In this document: positions 52,865 through 60,257 of the stretch, piece after piece
How positions within the stretch are numbered: the stretch's first letter is position 1
How the letters are laid out: every line of letters starts with the position of its first letter
NCBI GenBank assembly: GCA_030018315.1
Contig: JASEGA010000010.1
Coordinates: 1 to 60,257 of the forward strand
Direction of reading: 5' to 3'
Length of the DNA: 60,257 nt
Origin: a bacterium
GTDB lineage: Bacteria; Hydrothermota; UBA3073; JACQXS01; JAGMCI01
Notes under the pieces: model-generated
What the model saw: the letters and a program-made list of their open reading frames with translations, nothing else
What the model was told of the DNA's origin: nothing
Database searches by the model: none
Made by a program: the position numbers and the translations under genes

Positions 52865-53202
52865 TGATTCCTTATGCATTTTGTGTTATCCTTTTAGGGA
52901 TTGGGTTGTATGTTGTTATTGCCAAAAAGAATATTATAAGAATTGCAATTGGACTATGCTTGACAGAATATGCTATTAATCTATTTATTGTTATGGTTGG
53001 ATACAGACAGGGAGGTTTGCCTCCTATAATAACAAAAGTAGGTGAGACAACTCTCTTTGTTGACCCACTTCCTCAGGCACTTGTCCTTACCGCTATAGTT
53101 ATTGGATTATGCACAACTGCATTAATTGTAGCAATTGCAGTCAGAATCTATAAAAGGTATGGCACTTTTGATTTAACTAAAATCAAAAGACTTAAAGGAT
53201 AA
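52864..53202 (+). CDS. mnhC: Na+/H+ antiporter subunit MnhC (NuoK-like)
   Basis: 112 residues, three membrane helices with the NuoK pattern (IAIGLCLTEYAINLFIVMVG, DPLPQALVLTAIVIGLCTTA). The conserved glutamate in the second helix (LTEYAIN) is present. One-base overlaps on both sides. Confidence 0.93.
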   Translation: MIPYAFCVILLGIGLYVVIAKKNIIRIAIGLCLTEYAINLFIVMVGYRQGGLPPIITKVGETTLFVDPLPQALVLTAIVIGLCTTALIVAIAVRIYKRYGTFDLTKIKRLKG

Positions 53203-54701
53203 TGAATAACTTAATACCAATTTTTGTTGCTATCCCATTAGGAACTGCCTTTGTGCTTGCAATGCTTTTTAAGCTAAACGAGCGCGTCTCAGATGTGCTT
53301 GCAAACATAGCCACATTTTCACTACTCTGTTTATCTTTGAGAATGATACCTATCCTTGCTAAATATGGCTATTTTATCTATAAAATTGGAGGATGGGCAC
53401 CACCTTTTGGGATAAATTTTGTCCTTGATGGGTTATCCCTATTTATGCTTATTGTGGTGAGTATAGTGAGCTTTTTTGCATCATTTTATTCAATTTCTTA
53501 TATGGAACATTATACAGATAAACCAAGGTATTACGCCATTTTCTTGCTTATGATTGCTGGGATGAACGGAATAATTTTGACCGGTGACTTATTTAATTTA
53601 TTTGTATTTATAGAGATTGCATCAATTGCATCTTATGCACTTGTAGGCTTTGGGACACAGCATGAGGAGCTTGAAGCAGCATTTAAATATATGGTGATGG
53701 GAGAGATTGCATCATTACTGATACTTTTGGGAGTTATCTTGTTATACTCAGGAGTTGGTTCAGTTAATATGGCAGATATTGGAGTAAGAATACAGAATCC
53801 AGAATACAAAATGCAGAGTTTAATAAGATTTGTATCCATACTCTTCATTTTTGGGTTTGGGTTAAAAGCAGCTCTTATCCCATTCCATGCATGGCTACCG
53901 GATGCACACCCATCTGCACCTGCCCCAATCTCATGTATGCTTTCAGGGCTCCTAATAAAGGCACTTGGAGTTTATGCTCTAATAAGAGTATTTTACTGTA
54001 TATTTGGGGTAAATCTTACAAGTAAATGGATATTGCTTACATTAGGTGCAGTTTCTATGGTCGTAGGAGCACTACTAGCGATACCACAAGATGATTTTAA
54101 AAGGATGCTCGCTTATTCATCAATATCACAGGTAGGTTATATAATCATTGGAGTAGCTTCTGGGTCGCCACTCGGAATTATAGGTGGCCTTTTCCATTTA
54201 GCAAATCATGCTACATTTAAGGGGTTACTATTCTTAAACTCAGGCTCAGTTGAAGTCCAAACTAGGACAAGGGACCTTAACAAAATGGGTGGGCTATCTA
54301 AAGTTATGCCAATTACTTCCGGTAGTTGCCTCATTGGGTCACTATCAATTTCGGGTATACCACCATTTAATGGGTTCTGGAGTAAGTTATTTATAATAAT
54401 TGGACTCGTCCAAGGTGGCCATATTGCTTTAGGAGTACTTGCTACAATGGTAGCGGTGATAACACTTGCTTATTACTTAAGAATTCAACGACTTGCTTTC
54501 TGGGGTAAAGCACGCAGAAAGTTTGAGAGAATTAAAGAATCGCCATGGACAATGTGTTTTGCAATGATTTCACTTGCAATTATATGTCTTGGGGCAGGTA
54601 TTTTTTACCCATGGATAAAAGATGTTGTGCTAAATCCAGCAGTAGAAGTGATAACACAAGGGACTAATTATGGGATTCGGGTTCTTTCATTGGTCCAATG
54701 A
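53202..54701 (+). CDS. mnhD: Na+/H+ antiporter subunit MnhD (NuoN/M-like)
   Basis: 499 residues, about 14 membrane helices; the only large proton-pumping-type subunit in this operon. Conserved segments are LVGFGTQHEELEAAFKYMVMGE, FGLKAALIPFHAWLPDAHPSAPAPISCMLSG split around TM lysine and the H-W-L-P-A motif, FKRMLAYSSISQVGYI and HATFKGLLFL. Likely catalyses Na+/H+ exchange with the other subunits. Confidence 0.94.
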   Translation: MNNLIPIFVAIPLGTAFVLAMLFKLNERVSDVLANIATFSLLCLSLRMIPILAKYGYFIYKIGGWAPPFGINFVLDGLSLFMLIVVSIVSFFASFYSISYMEHYTDKPRYYAIFLLMIAGMNGIILTGDLFNLFVFIEIASIASYALVGFGTQHEELEAAFKYMVMGEIASLLILLGVILLYSGVGSVNMADIGVRIQNPEYKMQSLIRFVSILFIFGFGLKAALIPFHAWLPDAHPSAPAPISCMLSGLLIKALGVYALIRVFYCIFGVNLTSKWILLTLGAVSMVVGALLAIPQDDFKRMLAYSSISQVGYIIIGVASGSPLGIIGGLFHLANHATFKGLLFLNSGSVEVQTRTRDLNKMGGLSKVMPITSGSCLIGSLSISGIPPFNGFWSKLFIIIGLVQGGHIALGVLATMVAVITLAYYLRIQRLAFWGKARRKFERIKESPWTMCFAMISLAIICLGAGIFYPWIKDVVLNPAVEVITQGTNYGIRVLSLVQ

Positions 54702-54724
54702 CATTTTAGAAAAACTAAACTATT

Positions 54725-55204
54725 ATGCGTAGACTTTCTTTTGTTATAGTTGCTTTTGTGATATGGGTGCTCGTCACATGGAGTCTATCATGGCAAGAGC
54801 TCACTATTGGGCTTGTTGTTGTTTTATTTACTTCACTTTTATTTGGTGAAAGTTTTCCCGGCTTTAAGATATTCTCACCTAAACGCATTGGCTGGCTTAT
54901 TTACTATATTCCTGTGTGGATATTTGCTTGCATACTCGCAAATCTTGATGTTGCCTATCGGGCGATACACCCAAAAATGCCAATAAAACCGGGAATTGTC
55001 AAAATACGAACATCGTTAAAATCAGATATTGGGAAGACTGTACTTGCAAACTCAATCACAATGACGCCGGGGACTATGACTGTTGACATCAATGGCGAAT
55101 ACCTTTACATTCATTGGATATGGGTAGGAGATGAAAAGATTGAGGAAGCTACCCGTATAATTGCAGAAAGATTTGAACGCATTTTGAAGCATATATTTGA
55201 ATGA
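54725..55204 (+). CDS. mnhE: Na+/H+ antiporter subunit MnhE
   Basis: 159 residues. Two N-terminal membrane helices, then the soluble MnhE domain (LANSITMTPGTMTVDINGEY, LYIHWIWVGD). It follows mnhD by 23 bases. Confidence 0.92.
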   Translation: MRRLSFVIVAFVIWVLVTWSLSWQELTIGLVVVLFTSLLFGESFPGFKIFSPKRIGWLIYYIPVWIFACILANLDVAYRAIHPKMPIKPGIVKIRTSLKSDIGKTVLANSITMTPGTMTVDINGEYLYIHWIWVGDEKIEEATRIIAERFERILKHIFE

Positions 55205-55225
55205 TTCTCTGTTTAAATCAATGAT

Positions 55226-55492
55226 ATGATTGGTATTCCTTTATATTTCTTTATTCCTTTGGCAGTATGTATATTTATGTGCCTATATAGAATAGCACGT
55301 GGACCTACTCTTGTAGATAAGATGATTGGGATAGATTTTCTTAATGTGGTTCTTATCGGGTACTGTAGTTTACTTGCATTTTATATAAAGAGACCATTTC
55401 TTCTTGATATTTCACTTGTGCTTGCTATACTTAACTTTGTCGGCACCCTTACACTTGCAAAATATCTTGAGGGTAGAAAGCTTGATAAATAA
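55226..55492 (+). CDS. mnhF: Na+/H+ antiporter subunit MnhF
   Basis: 88 residues, three membrane helices. RIARGPTLVDKMIGIDFLNV and LDISLVLAILNFVGTLTLAK are MnhF-typical. Followed by two small non-Mrp membrane genes before mnhG. Confidence 0.92.
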   Translation: MIGIPLYFFIPLAVCIFMCLYRIARGPTLVDKMIGIDFLNVVLIGYCSLLAFYIKRPFLLDISLVLAILNFVGTLTLAKYLEGRKLDK

Positions 55493-55505
55493 AAAAGGGG
55501 GCAAA

Positions 55506-55697
55506 ATGCTGTATTGTGGAGATAGAGTAACTGGGGGCCTTATTATATTGGCTATTGGAGTTATATTTTTACTACGTAACCTAAAAATAATTACTCAACC
55601 AGTTTGGAGTGTTATGTGGCCTGCAATCTTGATTGTCATCGGAATAGGGGTAATTATTGAGGGAATAAAAGTGGTAATTAGAAGAAAGAAAGGATAG
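55506..55697 (+). CDS. Small membrane protein, LiaI/DUF5668-like
   Basis: 63 residues from the ATG at 55506, preceded by a G-rich ribosome-binding site (AAAAAGGGGGC); an upstream in-frame extension into mnhF is not needed. Two hydrophobic helices (GLIILAIGVIFLLRNL, MWPAILIVIGIGVIIEGI) with the W-P pattern of LiaI/LiaF-type N-terminal segments, then a basic tail. It sits inside the Mrp operon between mnhF and mnhG. Confidence 0.75.
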   Translation: MLYCGDRVTGGLIILAIGVIFLLRNLKIITQPVWSVMWPAILIVIGIGVIIEGIKVVIRRKKG

Positions 55698-55698
55698 T

Positions 55699-55980
55699 AT
55701 GGAGATAAGGGGTTCCGGTAGAGCTATAGCATCGCTTGTGTGTGGGATACTGAGTATATTTATGCCCGGAGTTGGATTTGTGCTTGGAATTCTTGGGATT
55801 GTATTTGGAGCTGTTGCAAGGAGTGAGATTAGACGAAGTGAAGGTAAGCTCAGGGGTGAAGGGATGGCGGTTGCTGGACTCGTTTGTGGTATAGTTGGAT
55901 TAGCAACCACTGTATTCTGGCTCTCAATACTTAGGATAATTGGAAGTTTGTTTAAATCAGCAATTTTGTATAATATATAA
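55699..55980 (+). CDS. DUF4190 membrane protein
   Basis: 93 residues with two to three membrane helices. ASLVCGILSIFMPGVGFVLG and the repeat-like AVAGLVCGIVGLATTVFW are DUF4190 hallmarks, with the LGILGIVFGAVAR loop between. Starts 1 base after its neighbour and shares one base with mnhG, so it is a firm operon member. Function unknown. Confidence 0.8.
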   Translation: MEIRGSGRAIASLVCGILSIFMPGVGFVLGILGIVFGAVARSEIRRSEGKLRGEGMAVAGLVCGIVGLATTVFWLSILRIIGSLFKSAILYNI

Positions 55981-56309
55981 TGAATGTAATGGGGATTATA
56001 ATAATATTTATTGGTCTTACATTTGACTTCTTTGGCTGTCTTGGTCTTATAAGGTTTCCGGATATCTATAATCGATTACAAGCTGCTACAAAAGGTGTTA
56101 CTCTTGGGACATGTGGTATATTAGTTGGGCTTTGCTTTCTGTCACATTCGTTACCATTTGCTATAAAATCAATTATATGCGCTGTCTTCATTATATCTAC
56201 TTGTCCTGCTGCAACTCATGCTCTTGTGAGAGGAGCGTATATATTTGGGATAAAACTGTGGGATAAAAGCATAATAGACAAGTATAAAGAAGATAATCCC
56301 AATAATTAG
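55980..56309 (+). CDS. mnhG: Na+/H+ antiporter subunit MnhG
   Basis: 109 residues, three membrane helices. GCLGLIRFPDIYNRLQAATK and TLGTCGILVGL are MnhG-typical. Last Mrp subunit; asnS starts 3 bases later. Confidence 0.93.
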   Translation: MNVMGIIIIFIGLTFDFFGCLGLIRFPDIYNRLQAATKGVTLGTCGILVGLCFLSHSLPFAIKSIICAVFIISTCPAATHALVRGAYIFGIKLWDKSIIDKYKEDNPNN

Positions 56310-56312
56310 AGT

Positions 56313-57605
56313 ATGACTTGGATTTCAGACATTTCAAAATACGAAGGTAAGGAAGTTACAATTAGGGGCTGGCTTTATAACAAGCGGTCGAGTGGTAAAA
56401 TACATTTCCTGTTAATCCGAGATGGAACAGGTATTATCCAATGTGTTGTATCAGACAAAGATGTATCCAAAGAGACATTTGAGTTATGTGGCCGTATCGT
56501 ACAGGAGTCATCAGTTATAGTAAATGGTATAGTTAAAAAGGATTCAAGAGCCCCCGGTGGCTATGAACTTGAGCTAAAAGATATAAGAGTTGTTCAGCTT
56601 ACAGAATCTTACCCCATATCTAAAAAGTCACACGGTATAGATTTTCTCTTATCAAATCGTCATCTGTGGCTCAGGTCAAGACAGCAATATGCAATTATGA
56701 GAATAAGAGCAGAAGTTATGATGGCTATTCAAGATTTTTTTTCCTCCCATGGCTTCATTAGACTTGACGCTCCTATACTCACACCATCTGCATGCGAGGG
56801 AACTACCACACTGTTTGAAGTCCCTTATTTTGGGAATAAAGTTTACTTATCACAATCTGGTCAACTTTATGCAGAGGCTGGTTGTATGGCTTTTGGTAAG
56901 GTGTACACATTTGGACCTACTTTTAGGGCAGAGCTCTCAAAGACAAAGAGGCACTTAACTGAATTTTGGCAAGTAGAGCCAGAGGTTGCTTATGCTACAC
57001 TTGACGACATAATGAAACTGGCTGAAGAATTTGTTAGTTATATAGTTAAAAGAGTAATTGATAAAAAAGGAGAGGAGCTCAATATCTTAGGCCGTGATAT
57101 TAAGCCACTGGAGAAAGTGAAGCCTCCGTTTCCATACATTACTTATGATGAAGCACTGGATTTGCTGAAAAAACAAAAAGAGGTACCCCATACTTCATGG
57201 GGTGACGATTTTGGTGCTCCACAGGAGACTTATCTATCGCAACAGTTTGCGCTACCTGTATTCATTCATCGCTATCCTGCAAAGTGCAAAGCGTTTTATA
57301 TGAAACGCGACCCAAATAATCATGAACTCGCTTTATGTGCAGATATGCTTGCCCCTGAAGGCTACGGTGAAATCATAGGTGGCTCACAGAGAGAAGATGA
57401 CTTAGCTACACTTGAGCAAAGGCTTAAGGAATATAACCTACAAAAAGAGCCACACGAATGGTACCTTGACCTAAGAAGATATGGCTCAGTTCCACATTCA
57501 GGGTTTGGACTTGGACTTGAGCGCACAGTTGCATGGATATGTAAGTTGCAACACATCCGTGAAGCAATTCCATTCCCAAGAACAATTGATAGAGCATACC
57601 CATAA
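56313..57605 (+). CDS. asnS: Asparaginyl-tRNA synthetase
   Basis: 430 residues, class IIb aaRS. N-terminal OB-fold anticodon domain (EVTIRGWLYNKRSSGKIHFL). Motif 2 is FGPTFRAELSKTKRHLTEFW with the Q-V-E-P-E of AsnRS-like enzymes. Motif 3 is GFGLGLERTVAWICKL and the C-terminus REAIPFPRTIDRAYP is family-typical. Direct Asn-tRNA(Asn) formation means GatCAB here is needed mainly for tRNA(Gln). It immediately follows mnhG. Confidence 0.94.
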   Translation: MTWISDISKYEGKEVTIRGWLYNKRSSGKIHFLLIRDGTGIIQCVVSDKDVSKETFELCGRIVQESSVIVNGIVKKDSRAPGGYELELKDIRVVQLTESYPISKKSHGIDFLLSNRHLWLRSRQQYAIMRIRAEVMMAIQDFFSSHGFIRLDAPILTPSACEGTTTLFEVPYFGNKVYLSQSGQLYAEAGCMAFGKVYTFGPTFRAELSKTKRHLTEFWQVEPEVAYATLDDIMKLAEEFVSYIVKRVIDKKGEELNILGRDIKPLEKVKPPFPYITYDEALDLLKKQKEVPHTSWGDDFGAPQETYLSQQFALPVFIHRYPAKCKAFYMKRDPNNHELALCADMLAPEGYGEIIGGSQREDDLATLEQRLKEYNLQKEPHEWYLDLRRYGSVPHSGFGLGLERTVAWICKLQHIREAIPFPRTIDRAYP

Positions 57606-57633
57606 ATAGAATAAATGACTAAAAGTCCAACTA

Positions 57634-57652
57634 GCCTGACGGCAGGCAGGAA
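57634..57652. repeat. GGCAGGCAGG-type short repeat
   Basis: GCCTGACGGCAGGCAGGAA, in the asnS-ddl spacer. The inner GCCTG-ACGG-CAGGC can pair. Similar text at 577-592 and, more distantly, in amrS near 48657-48672. Confidence 0.5.
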
Positions 57653-57667
57653 TACCTAAATACCTAA

Positions 57668-58588
57668 ATGAAAAGAGCTCTGTCTACATCAATGAAAATT
57701 GGTGTGTTGATGGGTGGCTGGTCTTGGGAGAGAGAAATATCACTTAGGTCAGGTAAGATGGTGGCTAATTCTTTAAGAAGACAAGGGTTTAAAGTAGTTG
57801 AAATAGATGTAGACTATAATATTGTTTCTACTTTGAAAAAAGCAAAAATTGATATAGCTTTTGTTGCGCTTCACGGTGTTCCTGGTGAGGATGGTACAAT
57901 TCAAGGGCTATTGGACATTCTTGGCATTCCTTATACGGGTTCTGGAGTACTTGCATCAAGTATTTCAATAAATAAGATTATAACTAAAAAGGTGCTTATT
58001 GCATCCGGAATCACAGTACCCAAGTATTTTTATGGAAATTTTAACCTAAATAGAATAAAAAAGACACTCGGTCCCCCGCCATGGGTTATTAAGCCTGTGA
58101 GCTCTGGGTCATCACTTGGAGTTAACATTGTGAACAAAGCGAAGGAATTAAAATCTATTTTTGAAAAGGTTAAAAGAGAATACAAAGATGCATTTATTGA
58201 GGAATTTATTCACGGTCCCCATATTACAGTAGGAATACTTGCTGATAAGCCATTACCTGTACTTGAACTTGCTCCAAAGAGTGGTTTCTATAATTATGAA
58301 GCTAAGTATACTAAGGGGTTAACTGATTTTATAATACCAGCAAGGTTACCGAATAAAGTCTACAAAGAGGCGCAAGAAATTGCCATTCGTACTCATAATG
58401 CTATTGGATGTAGTGGATTTTCGAGGGTAGATATGATAGTCAGCGATAACACACCTTATGTGCTTGAAATAAATTCAATTCCAGGTTTAACTGATATTTC
58501 AGACCTACCCGCTGAAGCTGAGTATGCAGGTATATCATACGATGACGTCATTTATAAAATTCTTGAGTGTACTGTAAGGCAATATTAA
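57668..58588 (+). CDS. ddl: D-alanine--D-alanine ligase
   Basis: 306 residues (298 if translation begins at Met9 of MKIGVLMGG). ATP-grasp enzyme making D-Ala-D-Ala for peptidoglycan. GGWSWEREISLRSG, ALHGVPGEDGTIQGLLD, PYTGSGVLASSISINK, KPVSSGSSLGVNIV, CSGFSRVDMIVSD and LEINSIPGLTDISDLP are all family-typical. Cytoplasmic. It fits the wall genes elsewhere in the window. Confidence 0.96.
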   Translation: MKRALSTSMKIGVLMGGWSWEREISLRSGKMVANSLRRQGFKVVEIDVDYNIVSTLKKAKIDIAFVALHGVPGEDGTIQGLLDILGIPYTGSGVLASSISINKIITKKVLIASGITVPKYFYGNFNLNRIKKTLGPPPWVIKPVSSGSSLGVNIVNKAKELKSIFEKVKREYKDAFIEEFIHGPHITVGILADKPLPVLELAPKSGFYNYEAKYTKGLTDFIIPARLPNKVYKEAQEIAIRTHNAIGCSGFSRVDMIVSDNTPYVLEINSIPGLTDISDLPAEAEYAGISYDDVIYKILECTVRQY

Positions 58589-58602
58589 ATATCAAAACAA
58601 TA

Positions 58603-59622
58603 ATGTTCCTTACTTCTTATTTCTCACTTCTCACTTTTATCTCGCTTCCCAGAATAAATAGTGAGCCACCTCATTTCTTTCCTTATCGTGGTATTTATTT
58701 AAATTATGCTGCAGGAATGAGATTTAAAGAATATTTGCCTTACATCAAAAATAGTGAGCTAAACTGTGTAGTTGTCGATTTTAAGGAGGCGATTGGAGTT
58801 GTGCCTTATAATACTAATGTAGAACTTGCTAAAACTATAGGCGCAGTATTACAGGTGATAAATCTTGAATCGTTAGTAGAAGATTGTAAAAAGCATGGTA
58901 TACGTCTTATTGCGAGGATAGTTGTTTTCCAAGATTCTATACTTGCATGGTATAACAAAGGAAAATATTCTATAAGGTCACTTGATGATAAAATTTGGAA
59001 AGATGGTCATGGTAGATACTGGACTAATCCATGTTTAAAAGAGGTACAACTCTATAATATTGAAATTGCAAAGGACCTTGCTAAAAGGGGAGTACCTGAA
59101 ATTCAATTTGATTATATAAGGTTTCCGTCTGCATCTGGTAAGTTCAAGCCTTATAGGATTGACTGTGAAGACAAAGAAAAGGTAATAGTTCAATTTCTTG
59201 AGTTAGCAAGAAAAGAACTAAAGCCATTAGGAGTCACAATTGCAGGCGATGTATATGGGTATGCACTATGGCTACCGAGTTTAAAAGATGAGGGTCAAAA
59301 TCTTAGGCTTATGGCAACATTACTTGATGTCATTTGTCCTATGCTCTATCCTTCACATTTTCATCCTAAAGAGGAATGGTCGCCTGACCCAAGAGAACGA
59401 GAGTACAGGCTTGTCTTTAAAAGTGTAGCAAAGGGTGAATCCCTTATTGGTGAGTCAAAATTTGTTCCTTATATTCAAGGTTTTAATTTAAGGTCGCCTG
59501 GATTTGGTCCAGCTTACATAGCTAATCAAATACACGCTGCACGTGAATCTAATGCTTGGGGCTACATAGTATGGAATGCAAGGAGTGATTATACTTCATT
59601 TTGGGAGCTACTCAAAAGATAA
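58603..59622 (+). CDS. DUF4015 putative glycoside hydrolase, exported
   Basis: 339 residues from the ATG at 58603; a GTG at 58567 would add twelve and overlap ddl. The chosen start gives a clean signal peptide (MFLTSYFSLLTFISLP). The catalytic-type TIM barrel of DUF4015 shows YRGIYLNYAAGMRF, GIRLIARIVVFQDSILAW, YWTNPCLKEVQLYNIEIAKD, EIQFDYIRFPSASGKF and VICPMLYPSHF. The Asp in QFDYIRFP is the likely acid/base residue. Substrate unknown. The signal-peptide DNA is a TTCTCAC-rich tract like nearby spacer DNA. Confidence 0.85.
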   Translation: MFLTSYFSLLTFISLPRINSEPPHFFPYRGIYLNYAAGMRFKEYLPYIKNSELNCVVVDFKEAIGVVPYNTNVELAKTIGAVLQVINLESLVEDCKKHGIRLIARIVVFQDSILAWYNKGKYSIRSLDDKIWKDGHGRYWTNPCLKEVQLYNIEIAKDLAKRGVPEIQFDYIRFPSASGKFKPYRIDCEDKEKVIVQFLELARKELKPLGVTIAGDVYGYALWLPSLKDEGQNLRLMATLLDVICPMLYPSHFHPKEEWSPDPREREYRLVFKSVAKGESLIGESKFVPYIQGFNLRSPGFGPAYIANQIHAARESNAWGYIVWNARSDYTSFWELLKR

Positions 59623-59686
59623 AAATACAACTAAAAATTAAGAAATGAGAATTGGGAAGTGGGTAGCGAGAATGAAGACAAAATTA

Positions 59687-60257
59687 TTACCGTAAGATTA
59701 TCAGTTTTCCTGTTTTATTAAACTTGACGCTCTCAAATCTGTAAAAGTACATCCCAGAGGCCACCCTATTACCGGAAGAGTCCTCACCATCCCACTTAAC
59801 TGAATAATAGCCAGGTTTCTTATCTTCATTAACAAGGTTTTTAACAAGCCTACCTGCACAGTCGTAAATATTTAAGCTTACATGACACTTTATCGGTAAC
59901 TGGTAACTAATAACCGATGACTTACTGAATGGGTTTGGTCGATTCTGTGATATAGCAAAACTTGAAGGGATATGTTCACTTAATTCTACACCAGTTGGAG
60001 GTCCAACATAAATATCATCAATATACCAGCCTTCCTCAGTCATAGATGCATCAGTCCCAAACCTCCATCTAAAGCTGACCACTCCTGTATATCCCGTAAG
60101 GTCAAACTGGGCAATAGCCCAATCTCTACTTCCTGAGTAGCACGGTGTGCCACCGGGAAAAGGACTTTGCGGATTATTTACAATAGTGTAAGGATAGCCA
60201 CCAACAGGTGTTATTTGGGTCCAGCTCAACCCCCCGTTTGTTGAGACTTCAACAATA
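59687..60257 (-). CDS. C-terminal part of a secreted protein with a T9SS-type sorting domain (5' truncated, second copy)
   Basis: Open to the right edge of the window (frame from 60256), 189 residues. Domain order is as in the left-end gene: a jelly-roll tail (FRWRFGTDASMTEEGWYIDD), QNRPNPF, and the FlgD-like Ig domain with IYDCAGRLVKNLVNE and SGMYFYRFE, ending KLIILR. It is inverted with respect to the left-end copy and breaks off at the same homologous base. Around 80% of residues match by eye, so these are recent paralogues, not one duplicated sequence. Confidence 0.85.
   Translation of the reverse strand, partial: IVEVSTNGGLSWTQITPVGGYPYTIVNNPQSPFPGGTPCYSGSRDWAIAQFDLTGYTGVVSFRWRFGTDASMTEEGWYIDDIYVGPPTGVELSEHIPSSFAISQNRPNPFSKSSVISYQLPIKCHVSLNIYDCAGRLVKNLVNEDKKPGYYSVKWDGEDSSGNRVASGMYFYRFESVKFNKTGKLIILR

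Noticed and set aside
1-60257. Circular plasmid or phage genome
   Set aside because: The ends match only in inverted orientation and differ in sequence. Circular molecules give direct terminal repeats, and the gene content is chromosomal.

Overview
This 60 kb window is AT-rich, densely packed bacterial DNA. Housekeeping genes sit beside cell-envelope genes. A full-length SprA homologue (21685-27126) and three proteins with FlgD-like type IX secretion (T9SS) sorting domains (both window ends and 6035-7018) point to the Fibrobacteres-Chlorobi-Bacteroidetes sphere or a related candidate phylum such as WOR-3/Stahlbacteria. This placement is inference. Lgt, RodA, PBP2, Ddl, GlmM and GlmS indicate a peptidoglycan-walled cell, and SprA together with the T9SS tails indicates an outer membrane. 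Genes overlap heavily (often by 4 bp), and clear TTGACA/TATAAT-type promoters are visible.

Layout. 1-568: 3' end of a sorted extracellular protein. 599-3364 (minus): sucD, sucC, radC. 3541-7470 (minus): RNA-repair cluster archease, a secreted beta-propeller protein, rtcB, rtcA. 7586-9944 (minus): gatB and era. 10120-13561: tRNA-Phe, tRNA-Thr, glmM, glmS and a CAU tRNA. 13671-19293 (minus): ferredoxin, a broken four-helix-bundle gene, topA, comF, lgt, rodA. 19379-19942: four tRNAs. 19986-31043 (minus): mrdA, sprA, leuD, leuC, a zinc ribbon, yjbQ, gltX. 31127-39227: surface polysaccharide genes (tandem GT2 glycosyltransferases, one fused to an LpxB-like domain, an O-antigen-ligase-like protein, an MsbA-like ABC exporter, a GT-B enzyme). 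39365-44372: acpP, fabF, rdgB, tRNA-Pro, tldD, tldE. 44390-48971 (minus, apart from a plus-strand tRNA-Leu at 45109-45193): zinc ribbon, rhodanese-like lipoprotein, ACT-domain protein, DUF4159 protein, AmrS-like radical SAM. 49050-51814: DUF2279-like protein and a TIGR03960/DUF2344 radical SAM protein. 51924-56309: Mrp-type Na+/H+ antiporter operon with two extra small membrane proteins. 56313-59622: asnS, ddl, a DUF4015 protein. 59687-60257 (minus): a second copy of the gene that opens the window.

The most unusual feature is a set of short palindromic repeats that lie inside genes and are translated in frame. Family A (ends like TGTCATTGCGAG / GAAGCAATCTC) has seven copies. Five are in or at the end of coding genes (gatB, the GT2-LpxB fusion, rdgB, amrS, the DUF2279 gene), and none breaks its reading frame. 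Family B is a roughly 20-bp palindrome centred on GGATCC with five likely copies, all in coding sequence. It puts the same peptide VRRILWK into both archease and Lgt. This resembles the Rickettsia palindromic elements, but the sequences look unrelated. A second trait is that five protein genes have the -10 box only 7-8 bases before the start codon, which predicts leaderless mRNAs. The two window ends are inverted copies of one gene beginning at the same homologous base, most simply a contig broken at a repeated gene family.
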